DNA of 7,094 nucleotides from Desulfamplus sp. (GTDB lineage: Bacteria; Desulfobacterota; Desulfobacteria; Desulfobacterales; Desulfobacteraceae): positions 1-7,094 of the forward strand of contig JADFYT010000117.1 in NCBI GenBank assembly GCA_015232935.1, in the 5' to 3' direction. Below the pieces are notes generated by a model. The model had not been told where the DNA came from. It ran no database searches and saw nothing but the letters and a program-made list of their open reading frames with translations. Positions within the stretch are counted from its first letter, which is position 1. Each line of letters begins with the position of its first letter. A program made the translations under genes and the position numbers. Shown piece after piece: positions 5,050-7,094 of the stretch.

Positions 5050-7094
5050 CTTCTTTTCTCCATCGCTGATTTGAAAATTCCGGCAGGATTAACTACCAAA
5101 GCTATCCTGCCGTCCCCAAGAAGTGCCGCACTGGACAGCTCTTCGATTGATTTCAGATGGTGAATGAGAGGCTTGTTTAAAACACCTTCATTGTGTAGAA
5201 TCCTGTCCACCGCGACTCCCATGAGCTGACTGCCAAAACAAAGAACTATAACCTGTATTTTCTCATGTTTATCTCTTTTACGCAACCGAATGTTGTTTGT
5301 GGTTTCCATGATGTCGGACAGAGCCTTCAAAGGCAGAAGGTTCTCCTTGTAAACAGCCGTTTCCCTGTTGTTTACAATCTGGATATCATCTGGATATACC
5401 AGCGTGGTCTCGTATATTGAAGTGTATGGAAAGGCATATACATCATTGTCAAGCTCGGTTAGCAGCACCTCTGTAATTGCCATGTTGATCGGAACAGTCA
5501 ACCCGACCTTGGTATATTCCCCTTTTCGCGTCTCAAGGGTTACATTGCCCCCTATGGAGTGCAGTGAATGATTTACGACATCAAGTCCCACTCCTCTGCC
5601 GGAAATGGATGTAACCACCTGACTTGTGCTGAATCCCGGCATGAATATCAGATTCAGGATCTCCTGAGCCGTCATCTTCGCGAGTTGCTCCTGTTCCACA
5701 AGGTTTTTCTCAACAGCCTTTTTTCTAATCACTTCGTGGTCAAGGCCCCTGCCATTGTCTTTGAGCACTATGGTTATATGGTTTCCCTCCTGTCTGGCAG
5801 CGATCTCTATCATGGCAGGCTCATCTTTTTGAAGTGATTTTCTCTCCTCGGCGGACTCAATGCCATGATCAATAGCGTTTCTGACAAGATGGATCATGGG
5901 ATCAATCAAAGCCTCTATTATCTTGCGATCAATCTCGATATCTGTGCCCGAGAGTTTGAGTTCAACAGATTTGCCGCACTGTTCAGAGAGTCTTCTCACC
6001 ATTCCCGGAAGCCTGTCAAAAAGGGTACTCATTTTCAGAAGCCTTAGTTTAAGGACATCTTTTTGCAGTTTTTTTGAAATTTTCGCTATTTGCTCTGTTG
6101 TTATTTTAAGATCTTCGAGCCATTTCAAACCATTTTGCTGGCCATTTATGGAGCTTTCCTCTTTCCTTGAGTTCGCGAGGCTGTTTTGGGCTTTGGCCTC
6201 AAGACCGGCAATCTGGTTTTTGGCTCTGGCCTCAAGGCCAAAAATCTGGTTTCTGGCTTTGGCCTCAAGGCTGACAAGATTATTTTTTGCAATGTTCAAC
6301 TCAAGTATCTGTTCCATGAACGTATCAATTTTAGAAAGATTTATCTTTATCTCCTGTCCCAGCAGTTCAGTAAAGTGATCTTCCGATTCCGTAACAACAG
6401 GTTTTCCGGATAGCTCTTTTTTTGCGGACGCTCTGACAGTCTCTTTGGCTGCAATCTCTCTTTTTCGGGCCGCGTCAGAGAGCATGATTTGAATTTGTTC
6501 TGTTTTTTGCTTTATCCAGGAGAGAATTTGAGAAATATCATCAGGAGTATCAACAGGGGGTTTCTCAATAGAAGCCTTCTCAAGCGAGGCTTGCCAGGGA
6601 GAGTCTTTCCCGATCATGACAAGAATTTCAGAAAGAGTGTCGGCTATATCACTGCATCCCACATACCTGGCAGATTTTTGAAAGGTCTTTACAGTCCGGT
6701 TGAGCTGATCCTGATCTTTTTTATTCCATTGCCCTGTGTCGATCTTTTCCAGGATATTTCCAATCCGGTCAATATGCTGGCTTGAAGATTGCAGGAATAT
6801 CTCCATGATATCCATGAGTTTTCTGGCTGGGACATAATTTTGAGACCCGGAACCGGCAGAAGACCCAGAACCGGCGGGAGACATGGAACCGGCAGCATCA
6901 GGAGGCTTTGAACCGGCAAGAGACATGTGACCGGCAGCATCAGAAGGCTTTGAACCGGCAGGAGACATGTGACCGGCAGCATCAGAAGGCTTTTCTCTTG
7001 TTGTCATTTTCAGGCGGTCTATGGCGTTGATAATACCGGAAAGATCGCTCTCCTCATATCGCTCATCCAGAATACGCAGGTTCATTCCGGTCAA
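5046..7094 (-). CDS. cheA: CheA chemotaxis histidine kinase, 5' end beyond the window
   Basis: Kinase core of a chemosensory array; it autophosphorylates an HPt histidine in trans and passes phosphate to CheY. Numbering from the right-edge codon, 682 residues are visible: residues 1-35 unassigned; 36-84 a 14-residue repeat linker; about 90-165 an HPt-like helical bundle; 166-240 linker; about 246-371 P3 dimerisation hairpin (IKINLSKIDTFMEQILEL) enlarged by an 11-residue repeat; about 372-510 P4 ATPase with N box LVRNAIDHG (N406, D409, H410), G1 DNGRG 446-450, F box MPGFST 485-490 and G2 SGRGVGLD 498-505; then a P5 CheW-like domain to the end. The HPt-like bundle reads VKTFQKSARYVG where HTLKGSA is usual, so K136 replaces the phospho-acceptor His. 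A functional HPt would have to lie upstream, outside the window, or on another protein. The edge codon TTG has no visible ribosome site and is probably internal. Confidence 0.94.
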   Translation of the reverse strand: MTGMNLRILDERYEESDLSGIINAIDRLKMTTREKPSDAAGHMSPAGSKPSDAAGHMSLAGSKPPDAAGSMSPAGSGSSAGSGSQNYVPARKLMDIMEIFLQSSSQHIDRIGNILEKIDTGQWNKKDQDQLNRTVKTFQKSARYVGCSDIADTLSEILVMIGKDSPWQASLEKASIEKPPVDTPDDISQILSWIKQKTEQIQIMLSDAARKREIAAKETVRASAKKELSGKPVVTESEDHFTELLGQEIKINLSKIDTFMEQILELNIAKNNLVSLEAKARNQIFGLEARAKNQIAGLEAKAQNSLANSRKEESSINGQQNGLKWLEDLKITTEQIAKISKKLQKDVLKLRLLKMSTLFDRLPGMVRRLSEQCGKSVELKLSGTDIEIDRKIIEALIDPMIHLVRNAIDHGIESAEERKSLQKDEPAMIEIAARQEGNHITIVLKDNGRGLDHEVIRKKAVEKNLVEQEQLAKMTAQEILNLIFMPGFSTSQVVTSISGRGVGLDVVNHSLHSIGGNVTLETRKGEYTKVGLTVPINMAITEVLLTELDNDVYAFPYTSIYETTLVYPDDIQIVNNRETAVYKENLLPLKALSDIMETTNNIRLRKRDKHEKIQVIVLCFGSQLMGVAVDRILHNEGVLNKPLIHHLKSIEELSSAALLGDGRIALVVNPAGIFKSAMEKRR
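6171..6269 (-). repeat. 33-bp tandem repeat in cheA (11-residue units in P3)
   Basis: Three in-frame units encode LEAKARNQIFG (276-286), LEARAKNQIAG (287-297) and LEAKAQNSLAN (298-308). The first two units match at about 27 of 33 bases; the third (6171-6203) keeps mainly the LEAKAQN half. The 11-residue period is that of hendecad coiled coils, so the units would extend the first helix of the dimerisation hairpin. Confidence 0.85.
6843..6989 (-). repeat. 42-bp tandem repeat in cheA (14-residue linker units)
   Basis: Three in-frame units at 6948-6989, 6906-6947 and 6864-6905, followed by a partial unit at 6843-6863. The first two differ at one base in 42; the third differs from the first at about seven. 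They encode PSDAAGHMSPAGSK-type units, rich in Pro, Ala, Gly and Ser, a likely flexible linker. On the plus strand each unit has two half-units beginning RACCGGCAG. Confidence 0.92.

Noticed and set aside
4681..5163. Open frame of 160 codons on the plus strand
   Set aside because: Antisense to cheY and the end of cheA, both of which have full sets of catalytic residues.
5896..6378. Open frame of 160 codons on the plus strand with repeated LALASR-type units
   Set aside because: Antisense to cheA; its repeats are just the 33-bp cheA repeat read on the other strand.
7086..7094. TTG at the right edge, or the ATG three codons in, as the true start of CheA
   Set aside because: No ribosome site can be judged at the edge, and a CheA core with a degenerate HPt suggests that N-terminal sequence is missing. 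Treated as a partial gene.

Overview
The window (about 7.1 kb) holds six protein genes in two convergent groups. Its style suggests a Desulfobacterota-type (delta-proteobacterial) anaerobe. The hints are the GGIAHDFNN-type soluble hybrid kinase with a C-terminal receiver, a glutaconate-type CoA-transferase pair, a chemosensory cluster with CheC, and mid-range base composition. This placement is an inference from gene style and was not tested.

Plus strand, 1-1351: the C-terminal half of a GctA-like family I CoA-transferase subunit A (cut by the left edge), then a complete GctB-like subunit B. Together they would form one heteromeric enzyme that moves CoA between carboxylic acids. The 125-bp gap between them is unusual for such a pair. 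It is almost entirely a tandem array of a 27-28 bp repeat, and the last copy supplies the Shine-Dalgarno of subunit B.

Minus strand, 7094-1405, in order of transcription: a CheA kinase (5' end beyond the right edge), a single-domain CheY overlapping it by ATGA, a 193-bp spacer, a CheC phosphatase with both active-site motifs intact, and 5 nt later a soluble PAS-GAF-PAS hybrid histidine kinase with a C-terminal receiver. A likely rho-independent terminator closes this group just before the convergent CoA-transferase genes. CheA would phosphorylate CheY and CheC would dephosphorylate it. The hybrid kinase sits so close to cheC that its receiver may be a second CheC target (inference). No CheW, receptor, CheR, CheB or CheD gene is visible.

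The most unusual features are in CheA. It has an HPt-like bundle whose phospho-accepting His is replaced by Lys, a nearly identical 3 x 14-residue linker repeat, and a 3 x 11-residue repeat that lengthens the dimerisation hairpin. The DNA of the linker repeat resembles the gctA-gctB spacer repeat, which hints at one repeat family active at two places 6 kb apart.
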